A DNA stretch of 40,750 nucleotides from an uncultured Candidatus Poseidoniales archaeon (GTDB taxonomy: Archaea > Thermoplasmatota > Poseidoniia > Poseidoniales > Poseidoniaceae), in NCBI GenBank assembly GCA_902625885.1, contig CACODE010000004.1:1-40750 (forward strand), written 5' to 3'. Below, in pieces: positions 11,569 to 20,827 of the stretch (positions are counted from its first letter, which is position 1; every line of letters begins with the position of its first letter). A program made the position numbers and the translations under genes. Under the pieces are notes generated by a model. That model saw only the letters and a list, made by a program, of their open reading frames with translations, had not been told where the DNA came from and ran no database searches.

Positions 11569-14163
11569 ATGGAGGAGGACAATCGGGCCATTGATTCGCT
11601 TGATTTACCTCAAAAATTCAAGACGTTTCTCGCCAATTCGTGGAACATTCATCGGCTTCATCCTCCCCAAGCCGAGGCTGTCCCTTCGATTTTAGCAGGC
11701 GACAACAGTTTGGTCGCTATACCGACTGCATCTGGTAAGTCACTTCTTGCCTACATGGGCATTATCAAGCGCTTATCGGAGGGCCACAACCGCTCAAAGG
11801 CCATCTACATTGTACCTTTGAAAGCCCTGGCCATGGAAAAATACGAGGAATTGAGAGAAATCGCTACGGCCCTCGGCTATACGGTTGGGCTGGGTATTGG
11901 CGACGCCACGGCGGAAGCCAAGAACATTGATGAGTGCAACATTTTGGTATGCACTTCTGAAAAATTAGATTCCTTGTTGCGCCATCGCTCAGAACTCGTC
12001 GCGGATGTCTGCTGCGTGGTCGCTGATGAATTTCATTTGTTGAACGACGGCTCGCGAGGGCCAACGCTTGAGATCAATCTGACACGGTTGCGCCACATCA
12101 AACCCGATGCACAACTGATTGCCTTGTCCGCCACCGTGGGAAACTCACCGGATTTGGCCAAGTGGCTTGACGCGACATTGATTCAGTCAGAATGGAGGCC
12201 TGTTGCCCTTGAATACGCTACGTTCCATGATTTTCATGTTGAACCGAGGAAACTGCAATCTCCTGATGAGGGCAAAGGTGGCGGCGCGTTGATGCCGCCT
12301 CGCGATTTGGAAGGCATCAAGAGCCACCCTGTTTGGAGCGTCGTTGACGATGGCATGAACGAAAATGCGCAGGTGCTGATGTTTGTTGGCACCCGACGGG
12401 GGGCCCAGTCTGAAGCGAAGAACCTCGCAAAGAGGGTAAGAAAGCGCCTTGTAAAAGAAGACCCCGAACGCTTGGAAGCGTTGGCGGCGTTGTCGAAAAC
12501 CTTGACCGGGCGGAGCCAGTCAAACCTTGCTGAACAACTCGCCTCCTGCATTTCATCGGGGGTTGGGTTTCACCATGCAGGTTTGACAAACGCTCAGCGA
12601 AAGGACGTTGAAGCGGCGTTCAAATCAGGGCTTTTGGTGGCTTTGACAGCCACACCGACCCTTGCCGCAGGCGTCAACTTACCAGCGCGTCGTGTTCTCG
12701 TTCGAGACCTCAAGCGTTGGGACGACGGGATGAGTCGCCCTCTCCCGGTCATGGAAGTGCGTCAAATGCTGGGTCGCGCAGGTCGCCCGAAGTACGACAC
12801 GAAAGGCGAGGCTTGGGTGTATTGCAAAGGCACCGATGGATGGGAGGTGGCCGATGCCGTATCGGACAGGTACTTCTTTGGCCCAATCGAAGACATTTCC
12901 TCGAAATTGGCATCAGAGCCGGCCTTGCGAATGCACGTTCTCGCAAGCATTGCGACGGGAGGGCTGGTGCACAAAGGCGCCATTGAGCATTTCTTTTCTT
13001 CCACTTTTTTGGGTTCATCAATGCCACCTTCTCAACTAAGGGAGCGATTGACTTCCATGTTGGATTGGTTGGTAGAGGAACGTTTTGTCCGTAAATGCGG
13101 CCTTGATGAGCATTTCACGCCACACTGGATGGACCAGGACATCGACGAGCAGGAAGCTTGGGACGATACGGTTCCCACCTGGGCCAACACGGCCCATCAA
13201 ACCGATGGCGTATCATGGGAGCCAAAGATCAGGCCCTCTCCCTTGCCTCGCCATACCAGCGCCCATGCTGAGCCCGCTGTTGGTTTTTCCAAAGCCACAT
13301 CACTCAGGCAAACCGGCGGTTGGGCTGAACCCGTGGCCCAAGACGCTGCCAGCATGCGGTACGAGGCCACGACGATGGGTGAGCGCGTCACGCAACTCTA
13401 CCTCGATCCGTTGTCGGCCTCCATTCTTCGACGCGGCCTCAGAAGGGCTGTGCGTCGTGCTGTACGCCTCGATGCGCCGGTCTCTGATTTTGGTTTTCTT
13501 CACCTTGCTGTTGCGACACCTGATTTTGTTTCGCTGTGGGCGAAATCAGCAGATTTTGAAACAAATTCCAAGACCTGGCTCAAGGCAAACGCCACGGAAG
13601 ACGAACTTCTCATCGAACCGGGTTATGCAGAGGCCATGTTGAGCGACATCAAATCGGCATGGATGGTTGAGGAGTGGACGGAAGAGACGACACTACGCCA
13701 ACTGGAGAAGGAATTGGATGTGCTGCCCGGCGATGTCCATCACCGTGTTGACTTGATGGGTTGGCTCCTGTCCGGTGCGCAACACGTCCTTCTCACGGAC
13801 GACGTGTTTGCGGAGGAACACCTTCCCGTCGTTGCTGATTTGGTTCAGCGCCTCAGTGTCCTTCAGCAACGGGTCCGCCACGGGTGCAAGCCCGACCTGC
13901 TCCAACTTGTGAACATCCGCCATGTCGGACGTCAGCGAGCAAGAGAACTGGCAAGTCTGGGCATGAGGGAGCCCGGAGACGTCCTGAACATGTCTGCGAA
14001 AAACCGAACCGAAATCTTGGCTAAGCGGGGCTGGGGGCCTCTGTTGCTTGACAAGATCTTCGCAGAAATCGAGCGCGTTCTAAAACGACGCTCCAACTCA
14101 TCACCGCACAAAGAGAGAGACGATGACACCCCTCTGGAGGGCGAGAAAACCTCGCATGATTGA
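11569..14163 (+). CDS. hel308: Hel308-type Ski2-like DNA helicase
   Basis: Superfamily 2 3'-5' DNA helicase that acts at stalled replication forks in archaea. Motif I, IPTASGKS, is at 51-58; motif II is DEFH at 153-156 (DEIH is more usual); motif III is SAT at 187-189; the GFHHAGL segment follows; motif VI, QMLGRAGRP, is at 399-407. The winged helix and ratchet follow, and a C-terminal helix-hairpin-helix-like domain lies around 775-835. At 864 residues it is longer than typical because of an insert of about 80 residues (516-597) rich in Trp, Pro and His between the winged helix and the ratchet. Eighteen bases separate it from cgi121. Confidence 0.93.
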   Translation: MEEDNRAIDSLDLPQKFKTFLANSWNIHRLHPPQAEAVPSILAGDNSLVAIPTASGKSLLAYMGIIKRLSEGHNRSKAIYIVPLKALAMEKYEELREIATALGYTVGLGIGDATAEAKNIDECNILVCTSEKLDSLLRHRSELVADVCCVVADEFHLLNDGSRGPTLEINLTRLRHIKPDAQLIALSATVGNSPDLAKWLDATLIQSEWRPVALEYATFHDFHVEPRKLQSPDEGKGGGALMPPRDLEGIKSHPVWSVVDDGMNENAQVLMFVGTRRGAQSEAKNLAKRVRKRLVKEDPERLEALAALSKTLTGRSQSNLAEQLASCISSGVGFHHAGLTNAQRKDVEAAFKSGLLVALTATPTLAAGVNLPARRVLVRDLKRWDDGMSRPLPVMEVRQMLGRAGRPKYDTKGEAWVYCKGTDGWEVADAVSDRYFFGPIEDISSKLASEPALRMHVLASIATGGLVHKGAIEHFFSSTFLGSSMPPSQLRERLTSMLDWLVEERFVRKCGLDEHFTPHWMDQDIDEQEAWDDTVPTWANTAHQTDGVSWEPKIRPSPLPRHTSAHAEPAVGFSKATSLRQTGGWAEPVAQDAASMRYEATTMGERVTQLYLDPLSASILRRGLRRAVRRAVRLDAPVSDFGFLHLAVATPDFVSLWAKSADFETNSKTWLKANATEDELLIEPGYAEAMLSDIKSAWMVEEWTEETTLRQLEKELDVLPGDVHHRVDLMGWLLSGAQHVLLTDDVFAEEHLPVVADLVQRLSVLQQRVRHGCKPDLLQLVNIRHVGRQRARELASLGMREPGDVLNMSAKNRTEILAKRGWGPLLLDKIFAEIERVLKRRSNSSPHKERDDDTPLEGEKTSHD

Positions 14164-14181
14164 AATGAAAAGGACGCATGG

Positions 14182-14757
14182 GTGAAGACGGTGGGCACCA
14201 TGTTGTTTCCAGTGGTTAACGCTGACATCAAAGCCGACGAGGCTGCAGAGGCCATCGAAAAGTTCCTCAAGAAAAGGCCGGACGGAAGATGGGTTCTCCT
14301 CGGCAATCATGCAGTGCAAAGCACGGAACAGCTCTGGGCTGCATGGACCAAAGCGGCCAGAAATGAATTGAGAGGCACCATGGTCGCTCGCAGTATCGAT
14401 GCAGAGTTCATTCGCTATCTTGCTGGAACGCATCACATATCCGAGGCTTTTGCTCGTGCCGGGCTACAGAACGGTCAAACCTCTGCGTGGATCGTATGCT
14501 TGCCCGAAGCAGGAGATATACAGGCCGAATCGGGCCATGCGCAACCACAGCCTGTGTTTCCGGCGAACTTTGAGAACCGTGCCGAAGCGTTTCTCAGCAG
14601 CCTTGGATGGGGCCTTTCCGAAAGCGCAATGTGTTATTCTATAGAGGGTGCGAAGCAACTTGGAATTGATGTTGAAAGTTGGGTATCCGACCGGAGGTTC
14701 GAATCGCTTGTGGCTCATGTTTTGATGGCGGACGACCAGAGTTCATCGCACCGTTGA
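14182..14757 (+). CDS. cgi121: KEOPS complex subunit Cgi121
   Basis: The central part reads NHAVQSTEQLWAAW, then ARSIDAEFIRYLAGTHHISEAF and GLQNGQTSAWIVCLPE. This is the diagnostic arrangement of the Cgi121/TPRKB family: a conserved asparagine and AVQS, then the LA/SGTRQI-like helix. Cgi121 binds Bud32 in the KEOPS complex, which makes t6A37 in ANN-decoding tRNAs, and it helps recruit the tRNA CCA end. At 191 residues it is slightly long for the family. The GTG start at 14182 has AAAAGGA eight bases upstream; an ATG at 14200 is an alternative. The other KEOPS genes are not in this window. Confidence 0.85.
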   Translation: MKTVGTMLFPVVNADIKADEAAEAIEKFLKKRPDGRWVLLGNHAVQSTEQLWAAWTKAARNELRGTMVARSIDAEFIRYLAGTHHISEAFARAGLQNGQTSAWIVCLPEAGDIQAESGHAQPQPVFPANFENRAEAFLSSLGWGLSESAMCYSIEGAKQLGIDVESWVSDRRFESLVAHVLMADDQSSSHR

Positions 14758-14795
14758 AGGGGAGCATTCAAAGCCCTCTTCGTTCTGCAATACCC

Positions 14796-16238
14796 ATGGT
14801 CATGGCTGCGAAGCAAAACGACAACTTTCACTCGGCAGAGGGTCGCTACCTCGATCAGGAAAAAGTCAGAAAGGCGCTTGACGAGGCGACATCTTTCGGC
14901 GCATCGTATGCGGAGGTGCGCCTTGTGGCGCTAACCGAATCCACCGTAGCCATGCGCGACGGCGCCTTGGAAAGAGCCATCCCAGGTCAGGAACTCGGCA
15001 TGACATTGCGCGTGCTGGCGGATGGTGCATGGGGTGTGCACTCAACCACCGATATCGCTTCACTTAGTGAACAAATCGAATCCACAACACGACTGGCTAA
15101 AGCCGTCGCAAAAAGACGAACGTCGGGGGAATCGCCCAAAGGGCTGGCCGAAGTCCCCGTCATTCAAGACGAGGTTCACTGGCGCCCTCAGTTTGATGTT
15201 CGTCATACCGAGCTCGATGAGAAAATTTCCTTCATGAACGAGTTGTACAGCGGTGCAACCGGTCATGCCGATGTCGTTTCGGTGAGGACAGGATGGCGAG
15301 ACGAACACATCCACACCGAACTCCTGACCACCGAAGGCATGGACCGGGTTTGGTCTTTCCAGCGGTCCCTTGTTCACGGGATGGTGACCGCTCGTCGCAA
15401 CGGTGACGTTGTCTCCTACCGAACAAGGCACGGCGGTCAGGGCGGTCTTGAGGTCATCAAGGGTTGCGATTTGGTCGAACTCGGTGAATCTGCCCAGGTC
15501 GCTGCGTTGAGGTTGCTCACTGCGGAACGGGCTCCGTCTGGAAAGTTGCCACTCATCGCCGACAAGGACCTGACCGGTGTCTACATTCACGAGGCGCTTG
15601 GGCACCCGTGCGAAGCCGATCTTGTCGCAGCGGGAGATTCGTGTCTTGATGGAAAACTGGGGCAAAAGATAGGCAGTGATATCGTCACGGTGGTTGATGA
15701 CCCGACCATCATGGAGGGTTACGGCTCCTATCCAGTGGATGATGAGGGCGTGAACACGCGGGAGAAGGTGTTGATTCGCAACGGTGTCTTGACCGAATAC
15801 CTGAATCACCGAGAAACGGCTCATCATTTTGGAATCGAGCCAAACGGTGGTGCTCGGGCACAAGACGGGCTCCATCACCCCCTTGTTCGAATGAGCAACA
15901 CGATTATCCAAGGCGGTACTCACAGGGACATGGATGAACTCATGGAAGATATTCAGTACGGTGTTTATGCTTGCGGCACAAGAGGCGGGCAGGTCGATAC
16001 CGGCCGCGGCTCGTTCCAGTTCGCCGCTCAGGAAGCCTGGTTGATAGAAAATGGCGAACTCACTCGACCGCTGCGCGATGTCAGCGTTAGCGGTCTTACG
16101 CTCGAGATTCTCAACAACGTGAACGGTTTGACCCGTGATGCCTCCCTGGCTTCACCGGGCTTCTGCGGAAAAGGCCAGACGGTCCCCGTCGGCGATGGCG
16201 GTCCCGTGATGCGAATCAGCGAAGCGTTGGTGGGATGA
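14796..16238 (+). CDS. tldD: TldD metalloprotease subunit
   Basis: The larger partner of the TldD/TldE heterodimer, which unfolds and degrades peptides through a narrow channel (microcin maturation and CcdA degradation in E. coli). The zinc motif HEALGH lies at 265-270, with PCEADL following. The C-terminal Gly-rich segment ACGTRGGQVDTGRGSFQFAAQEAW is typical. The reading frame continues 5' to 14679 with unrelated sequence overlapping cgi121; the ATG at 14796 (or 14802) is chosen as the first methionine before the conserved start. The protein has 480 residues, and tldE begins one base after its stop. Archaeal TldD/E pairs are common but their substrates are mostly unknown. Confidence 0.93.
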   Translation: MVMAAKQNDNFHSAEGRYLDQEKVRKALDEATSFGASYAEVRLVALTESTVAMRDGALERAIPGQELGMTLRVLADGAWGVHSTTDIASLSEQIESTTRLAKAVAKRRTSGESPKGLAEVPVIQDEVHWRPQFDVRHTELDEKISFMNELYSGATGHADVVSVRTGWRDEHIHTELLTTEGMDRVWSFQRSLVHGMVTARRNGDVVSYRTRHGGQGGLEVIKGCDLVELGESAQVAALRLLTAERAPSGKLPLIADKDLTGVYIHEALGHPCEADLVAAGDSCLDGKLGQKIGSDIVTVVDDPTIMEGYGSYPVDDEGVNTREKVLIRNGVLTEYLNHRETAHHFGIEPNGGARAQDGLHHPLVRMSNTIIQGGTHRDMDELMEDIQYGVYACGTRGGQVDTGRGSFQFAAQEAWLIENGELTRPLRDVSVSGLTLEILNNVNGLTRDASLASPGFCGKGQTVPVGDGGPVMRISEALVG

Positions 16239-16239
16239 T

Positions 16240-17643
16240 ATGCTGCCAGATGGAGCCGTTGACCGTCTTTTGGACAGTGCCCAAACCATCGCCAAGGTTT
16301 GCCGCAGCAGCGGTGTGCAGCAATGGGACCTCATCGGTTTCCAATCTTACGGACATCAACTGGATATCGAAGCCGGAAAAATTTCCATGGCCGCCGGCGG
16401 TGGTGAAGGGGGGTTTGGCGTTCGTGTGGTCGACGATGGGCGTTTTGGTTTCGCCCATCTCGTTGACGCGTCAGCAGCTGAAAAAGCGGTTCAACAAGCG
16501 GTGGCAATAGCCAAGAAATCGCCATCGGTCTCAGGATTTGTGCTGCCGTCTGAGCAGCCGGCTGAGGAAGTGTCCGGCAGGATGGACAAGCACATCCTTG
16601 ACATTGGACCGGAGGACTTGCTTGAGCAGGCTGATACTGTTCTTTCCCACGTGCGGTCAACCGATGAAAGGGCGGTCGTCACCGGAGGCGGTGTTGGGGT
16701 TTCTGCCACAGCGAGCTGTTTGATGAACAGCGAAGGCATCCTTTCCTCTGGCATCACCACCTCTCACGGTATTGGCGTCCAAGTATCGATCGACGTCGAC
16801 GGTCAACTCACCAGTTCTTGGCAAGGTCAAAGCGGCCGTTCTCTTCTCCCTGCCGTTCCGGAATGTGTTTCAAGAGCCGTTCATTGGGCGCAAGTAACTC
16901 AAAACCCACTCAATGTTGAGAGCTCGGCCGTTGAAACCCCAGTGTTGTTGACAAGCGAAGGTTTCTCACCTCTTTTCTCCATGGTGGTGCCCCCGGCGAT
17001 GACCGGTGAAAAAATGGTTCGAAAAGAGTCGTTTTGGTCGGAGAGCATGGGCAAAGAAGTTCTCAACCCCTCATTGTCGCTTCATGATGACGGCCTCCTG
17101 AACGGTGGCATGTCATCAGGGTCGAGGGATGCCGAGGGCGTCCCCAGGCGGCGCCAAACGCTGGTGGAAAACGGGACGCTGAGCAACATGCTCTGGTCCA
17201 CAAGAGATGCAGCACAACAAGTTGCGGAGGGCCGCATAGAAGAGGCCTTCTCAACCGGTTCCGCCTCGTCAGGCGGCCACCAATCGCCACCCTCAACGGG
17301 TTGCACTGAACTGTTCCTCACCTCATCACAACCTTCCATGACCATGGAACAATTGCTCGAAACGATGGGAGACGGTTATATCGTCAACAGCGTGATGGGC
17401 GCCCACACCGCCAATCCCAGCAGCGGTGATTTTTCGGTGACCACCAGCGCCATCTTGAAGGTTGAGAACGGCGAAATCATCGGCGCCCTCAAGCAAGCCG
17501 GCCTCTCAGGCAACCTCGCAAAATCGCTCAAAGGAAAGGTCATCTTAGGCGATGACGTTCGCCGGCAAGGGTCGTATTCTTCCGGTAGCATGCACCTGCC
17601 CGATGTCTTGTTGATGGACGGTTTGCGGGTCAATCCGGCATGA
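16240..17643 (+). CDS. tldE: TldE/PmbA subunit
   Basis: A 467-residue paralogue of TldD without the HExxxH motif, as expected for TldE (PmbA), the structural subunit that closes the active-site channel. Visible family features are AAGGGEGGFGVRVVDDGRFGF near residue 50, the conserved NPSLSLHDDGLLNGG segment, RRRQTLVENGTL, and the C-terminal GDFSVTTSAILKVENGEIIGA. Its ATG follows the tldD stop by one base, so the two should be made in equal amounts. The protein ends at 17643 before a 161-bp space holding the rpa promoter region. Confidence 0.92.
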   Translation: MLPDGAVDRLLDSAQTIAKVCRSSGVQQWDLIGFQSYGHQLDIEAGKISMAAGGGEGGFGVRVVDDGRFGFAHLVDASAAEKAVQQAVAIAKKSPSVSGFVLPSEQPAEEVSGRMDKHILDIGPEDLLEQADTVLSHVRSTDERAVVTGGGVGVSATASCLMNSEGILSSGITTSHGIGVQVSIDVDGQLTSSWQGQSGRSLLPAVPECVSRAVHWAQVTQNPLNVESSAVETPVLLTSEGFSPLFSMVVPPAMTGEKMVRKESFWSESMGKEVLNPSLSLHDDGLLNGGMSSGSRDAEGVPRRRQTLVENGTLSNMLWSTRDAAQQVAEGRIEEAFSTGSASSGGHQSPPSTGCTELFLTSSQPSMTMEQLLETMGDGYIVNSVMGAHTANPSSGDFSVTTSAILKVENGEIIGALKQAGLSGNLAKSLKGKVILGDDVRRQGSYSSGSMHLPDVLLMDGLRVNPA

Positions 17644-17658
17644 TGATGCCATCAAGAC

Positions 17659-17683
17659 CGACGGGATTCTTTATCACCCGTCG
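17659..17683. promoter_or_regulatory. Inverted repeat around a TATA-like core upstream of rpa
   Basis: CGACGGG and CCCGTCG form a perfect 7-bp inverted repeat around ATTCTTTATCA. The central 17 bases at 17663-17679 match the gyrB upstream element in 13 fixed positions: GGG, two bases, TCTTTAT, two bases, CCC. A TATA box here would give a start near 17700 and a leader of about 105 bases before rpa. It might instead act as the tldDE terminator, but no T-tract follows. Confidence 0.45.
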
Positions 17684-17804
17684 TCGTCAGTGGTATGTCC
17701 CATGGAGGTCAAGGGAGTGTCCAATCTAAACCAACCCGCACGAAAGCCCGCCGCCTGTTCTCCGTACAGGCTCAACAGAACAACGCCTGACGGAGGATTG
17801 CGAT

Positions 17805-19487
17805 ATGTCAACTGAAAAGTACGCTGATTATGTTCAGGCCGTTCTCAAAGAGTGCCCGGATGCGGATGAAGGCGAGGTTGCTGAGGCCTTTGCGAAGTAC
17901 GAAAACGAATTCTACATTCCACCTCAGGACGCCATGCGCTCCGTGTTGAGGCGTTTTCAAAGCGGCACCTCTCCAGCCACGACGGGCGGTTCCACCGCGA
18001 CGCGGCAGGTCAAGAAAGTTGCAGGTTTGGGCGAGCTGTCGGCGACCGACCGGGATGTGGAAATTGAGGTCGCTATCGTCACTCACAATGTTCGAGATCA
18101 ACTCATCCGGGGAGAGGAAAAACAGATTGCCTTTGGCATGCTCGAGGACAACCCGTGGGAGGAAAACGGTCAGCGCACCCGCTGGGACTACAAAGACTGG
18201 GGCCCTCATGCGAACCTCGCTGCGGGCAGCATCGTGAGAATAGAGGGTGCGAGTGTCAACGAATACAACGGCAAAATGTCGCTGAACATCAACCAGTCCG
18301 CTCGAGTGGTTGTCCTCAAGGAGGGCGTCGCCACCCCAGTGGCTTCAAACGATCCCATCGACATCAGCGCCATACCCAAGGAAGGTTACATTTGCGTTGT
18401 TGGACGTGTCCTTGCTAGCCGGCCCGATGTAATTCATCGCAAGGACGGTTCCGGCTCCATTGACGTCGTTCGCGGCAGGCTTGCAGACGACACGGGCACC
18501 ATTGGTTTCCTCTCGTGGGAACCTTTTGAGCATCAGGTTGGAACGTTGGTGAAAATTGATGGAGCACAGGTGAAGAGTTTCCGAGACACGCCCGAACTCA
18601 ACTTCGGTCGAACCACGCGAATCGAGGTTTACCACGATGCTAATTTTGCAGACCTTGACACCCTCAACGAGAAGAGTCTGACCAGTGTGAGCGCCCTTCG
18701 GGACGGTTCAAGAGATGTCGATGCGGTGGTGCAAATTACGGAAATCACCAAACGCACTTTCAATAGAGATGGCGAAGAGAAATTCTTGTGGTCTGGACAG
18801 ATCGCTGACCCTACAGGAAGGTGTCGCATCAGTCTCTGGGATGACCTTCCATTCAAGGAAACGGACTTGCCCGTAACCGTCCAAATCAAAGGCGCTCGAG
18901 TCCGGGCTTGGCAGGGTATACCCGACATCACCGTGGACAATGCTGAGCAAATGACCGTTCTTGAGGCTCCGCCTTGGGATGCTGGTATGGACCTCACCAA
19001 TCATGCCGTCGAGGTTGACCTGGTCGAGGTGGTGGCTGGCCCCAGTCGGGTTGGCCTGAAAACAAGCGGCATGTTGGTGAGCGTAAGAGAGGATTCAGGC
19101 TTTATCATGCGTTGCACCGAATGCCGCCGAGTTCTTCGAGACGGCATCTGCTCCGATTGCGGTCCCAACGCTGGTGCTGAGGACATTCGTATGCGCCTTG
19201 TCGTGGACCTTGACGGTGCAACGGCTGCTGTTTTGGTGAACAAAGATGCCACGCTCGCCGCCCTTGACCTCGATGTTGATGCCATGCGGTCAAAGATCGA
19301 CGAAATTGGCGAACAAGGTTTCGTCCAGCACGTTCGCGAACAGATGCTGGGACGGCACCTTACCGTCACAGGACGCTCCATTGTTGATGAGCAGGGAGCG
19401 ATGATCCTCGCAGACGGTTGCTCCATGGAGGTCCATGACCCTCAGATGCGGGCGAGTGAACTCAGAGCTCAGTGGGGGTGGGGTTGA
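17805..19487 (+). CDS. rpa: Replication protein A (multi-OB-fold ssDNA-binding protein)
   Basis: Archaeal RPA large subunit that coats single-stranded DNA in replication and repair. A short helical domain at 1-52 (YADYVQAVLKECPDADEGEVAEAF, broken here as family-typical) precedes three OB folds near 70-175, 194-285 and 290-395. A fourth OB-like region at 402-545 is interrupted by a zinc finger with C437, C440, C449 and C452. It has 560 residues. A clear GGAGG at 17792-17796 precedes the ATG by eight bases. The stop TGA shares its last base with the ATG of the next gene, the usual RPA partner, so the two are translationally coupled. Confidence 0.93.
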   Translation: MSTEKYADYVQAVLKECPDADEGEVAEAFAKYENEFYIPPQDAMRSVLRRFQSGTSPATTGGSTATRQVKKVAGLGELSATDRDVEIEVAIVTHNVRDQLIRGEEKQIAFGMLEDNPWEENGQRTRWDYKDWGPHANLAAGSIVRIEGASVNEYNGKMSLNINQSARVVVLKEGVATPVASNDPIDISAIPKEGYICVVGRVLASRPDVIHRKDGSGSIDVVRGRLADDTGTIGFLSWEPFEHQVGTLVKIDGAQVKSFRDTPELNFGRTTRIEVYHDANFADLDTLNEKSLTSVSALRDGSRDVDAVVQITEITKRTFNRDGEEKFLWSGQIADPTGRCRISLWDDLPFKETDLPVTVQIKGARVRAWQGIPDITVDNAEQMTVLEAPPWDAGMDLTNHAVEVDLVEVVAGPSRVGLKTSGMLVSVREDSGFIMRCTECRRVLRDGICSDCGPNAGAEDIRMRLVVDLDGATAAVLVNKDATLAALDLDVDAMRSKIDEIGEQGFVQHVREQMLGRHLTVTGRSIVDEQGAMILADGCSMEVHDPQMRASELRAQWGWG

Positions 19488-20404
19488 TGGAGCGGGCCCG
19501 TATCTCTCGCCAACCGGCTCATCTTCTCTTGGCCTCAGAGTTTGGTAGCGCAACCCTCAACGAGAAAGGTTCAGGCGAGTACGACCCGTCCTTTGTCATC
19601 ACGAAACTGGGCGCAAAAGTCAACCGTATCGTCGCTGCCGGCCTTTTGGAGCGGTTGGAACAGCGAGAAACCTCCGGAGGTTCTTCGCTCTACCAGGGCC
19701 AACTCAGGGACCCGACGGGCCTGCATTACTTTTCAATCGGAGAGTACAATTCCGAGATGATGCAGGAGCTTGCGCATCAATGGTCTGAACGCTTGGACGA
19801 TGGTGAGCCACTTTTGGTGATGATGACCTCGAAAACACGATGGTATCAAACCGATGAGGGTGCGGTTTACACCTCACTCCGTCCCGAGGAAGCCTGCGTG
19901 GTCAATCGCGAGATCTACGCAAATTGGTTGCTTGACGCTTGCGAGGCGACCATGGAGCGAATGAACCGTTTCGCTTCCTCCATGGAAGTTGAGCCGACCT
20001 TGGACGCCTACGCTCGTGCCGGTCTACCGGCGAGCTTGCTTGCGGCGAAGAACCACTACGGAGAGGTCGACCTTGAGCCGTTCAAGTTGAACTTGATGCA
20101 GGCTTTGGACATCGCCGAGGGGCGGATTGAGGCAGCGACAACCCCGCCGCCGGTCATGCGTCTCAGCGATGGAGGTGGCGTGGAAGGAGGCGATGGTGGG
20201 CAAGACCTGGAGGCGTTTCTACTCAAGGCGGTCGGGCAACTCGATCAGGGCGACGGTGTGACGCTCGACGCCCTGCTGAAAGTTGCGGTCTCAAACGGAG
20301 GTTTCGTTCGAGAGGTCGCTGAAGCAAAATTGGACGATATGCTGGATGCAGGAACGCTCGATGAGCCGAGATTTGGCTGGTTCAGAGTCGGTGCGACGAA
20401 TTGA
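19487..20404 (+). CDS. RPA-associated protein (RPAP family)
   Basis: A 305-residue partner protein directly downstream of rpa, with TGATG stop/start overlap. The N-terminal half, beginning RISRQPAHLLLASEF, has an OB-like strand pattern: KVNRIVAAGLLERLEQ, YQGQLRDPTGLHYFSIGEY, EPLLVMMTSKTRWY. This matches the COG3390-type proteins encoded beside archaeal RPA. The C-terminal part (about 225-300) is a small helical, winged-helix-like domain after a Gly-rich linker (GGGVEGGDGGQD). These proteins probably form a complex with RPA on ssDNA; that is known for haloarchaeal relatives and inferred here. A GTG at 19472 is possible but less likely than the coupled ATG. Confidence 0.85.
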   Translation: MERARISRQPAHLLLASEFGSATLNEKGSGEYDPSFVITKLGAKVNRIVAAGLLERLEQRETSGGSSLYQGQLRDPTGLHYFSIGEYNSEMMQELAHQWSERLDDGEPLLVMMTSKTRWYQTDEGAVYTSLRPEEACVVNREIYANWLLDACEATMERMNRFASSMEVEPTLDAYARAGLPASLLAAKNHYGEVDLEPFKLNLMQALDIAEGRIEAATTPPPVMRLSDGGGVEGGDGGQDLEAFLLKAVGQLDQGDGVTLDALLKVAVSNGGFVREVAEAKLDDMLDAGTLDEPRFGWFRVGATN

Positions 20405-20460
20405 TTCGCCTCCAACACATTCAAGTTCCGCTCCCGATGTGAGGCAAACAGGCGTCATAT

Positions 20461-20814
20461 ATGGCAGGAATCGATTTCTTTATTCGCCCCGCAACGGGAA
20501 CATCAAGCGCAGATTGGGTCCGAATTGCAAACGCAGACATCAAGGTCAGAATGACGCGACGCCTTACCAGAACCGTCGTGCGCGGTCAGGAAGGCGACGA
20601 CCTCCATGACGAAGGGTCAGAATCAACGTTGTACACGGTCCGAGGGGACCTCACACTTGACGAATACAAGCGGATTGTGGCCATGTTCAGAACCGGCCAA
20701 CCTTACATCCACGATCCGTTCGAAGAACGGGATGTCAAGGTTATTTTTTCCGTCATGGAATACGACAGCGCTAGCGAAGGGTTCCATTTTGAATTGCTTG
20801 AAGACGTCATTTGA
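20461..20814 (+). CDS. Small beta-rich protein upstream of the pilus motor
   Basis: 117 residues, no membrane segment or signal peptide. It begins MAGIDFFIRPATGTSSADWVRI and contains a strand pattern STLYTVRGDLTLDEYKRIV followed by GQPYIHDPFEERDVKVIF and a final FHFELLEDVI. A strand, a helix that spaces a glycine-proline loop, then two strands resembles small tail or baseplate proteins of contractile systems (gpU/Dit-like pattern), but I cannot confirm homology by eye. It ends 13 bases before the first pilus platform gene, whose Shine-Dalgarno directly follows the stop, so co-expression is likely. The name hypothetical protein is the safe one. Confidence 0.6.
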   Translation: MAGIDFFIRPATGTSSADWVRIANADIKVRMTRRLTRTVVRGQEGDDLHDEGSESTLYTVRGDLTLDEYKRIVAMFRTGQPYIHDPFEERDVKVIFSVMEYDSASEGFHFELLEDVI

Positions 20815-20827
20815 TGGAGGGTTTCAA

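Noticed and set aside
20606-20827. 74-residue upstream extension of the first pilus platform gene
   Set aside because: The stretch lies out of frame within the preceding 117-residue gene and has a good ribosome site only at 20828.
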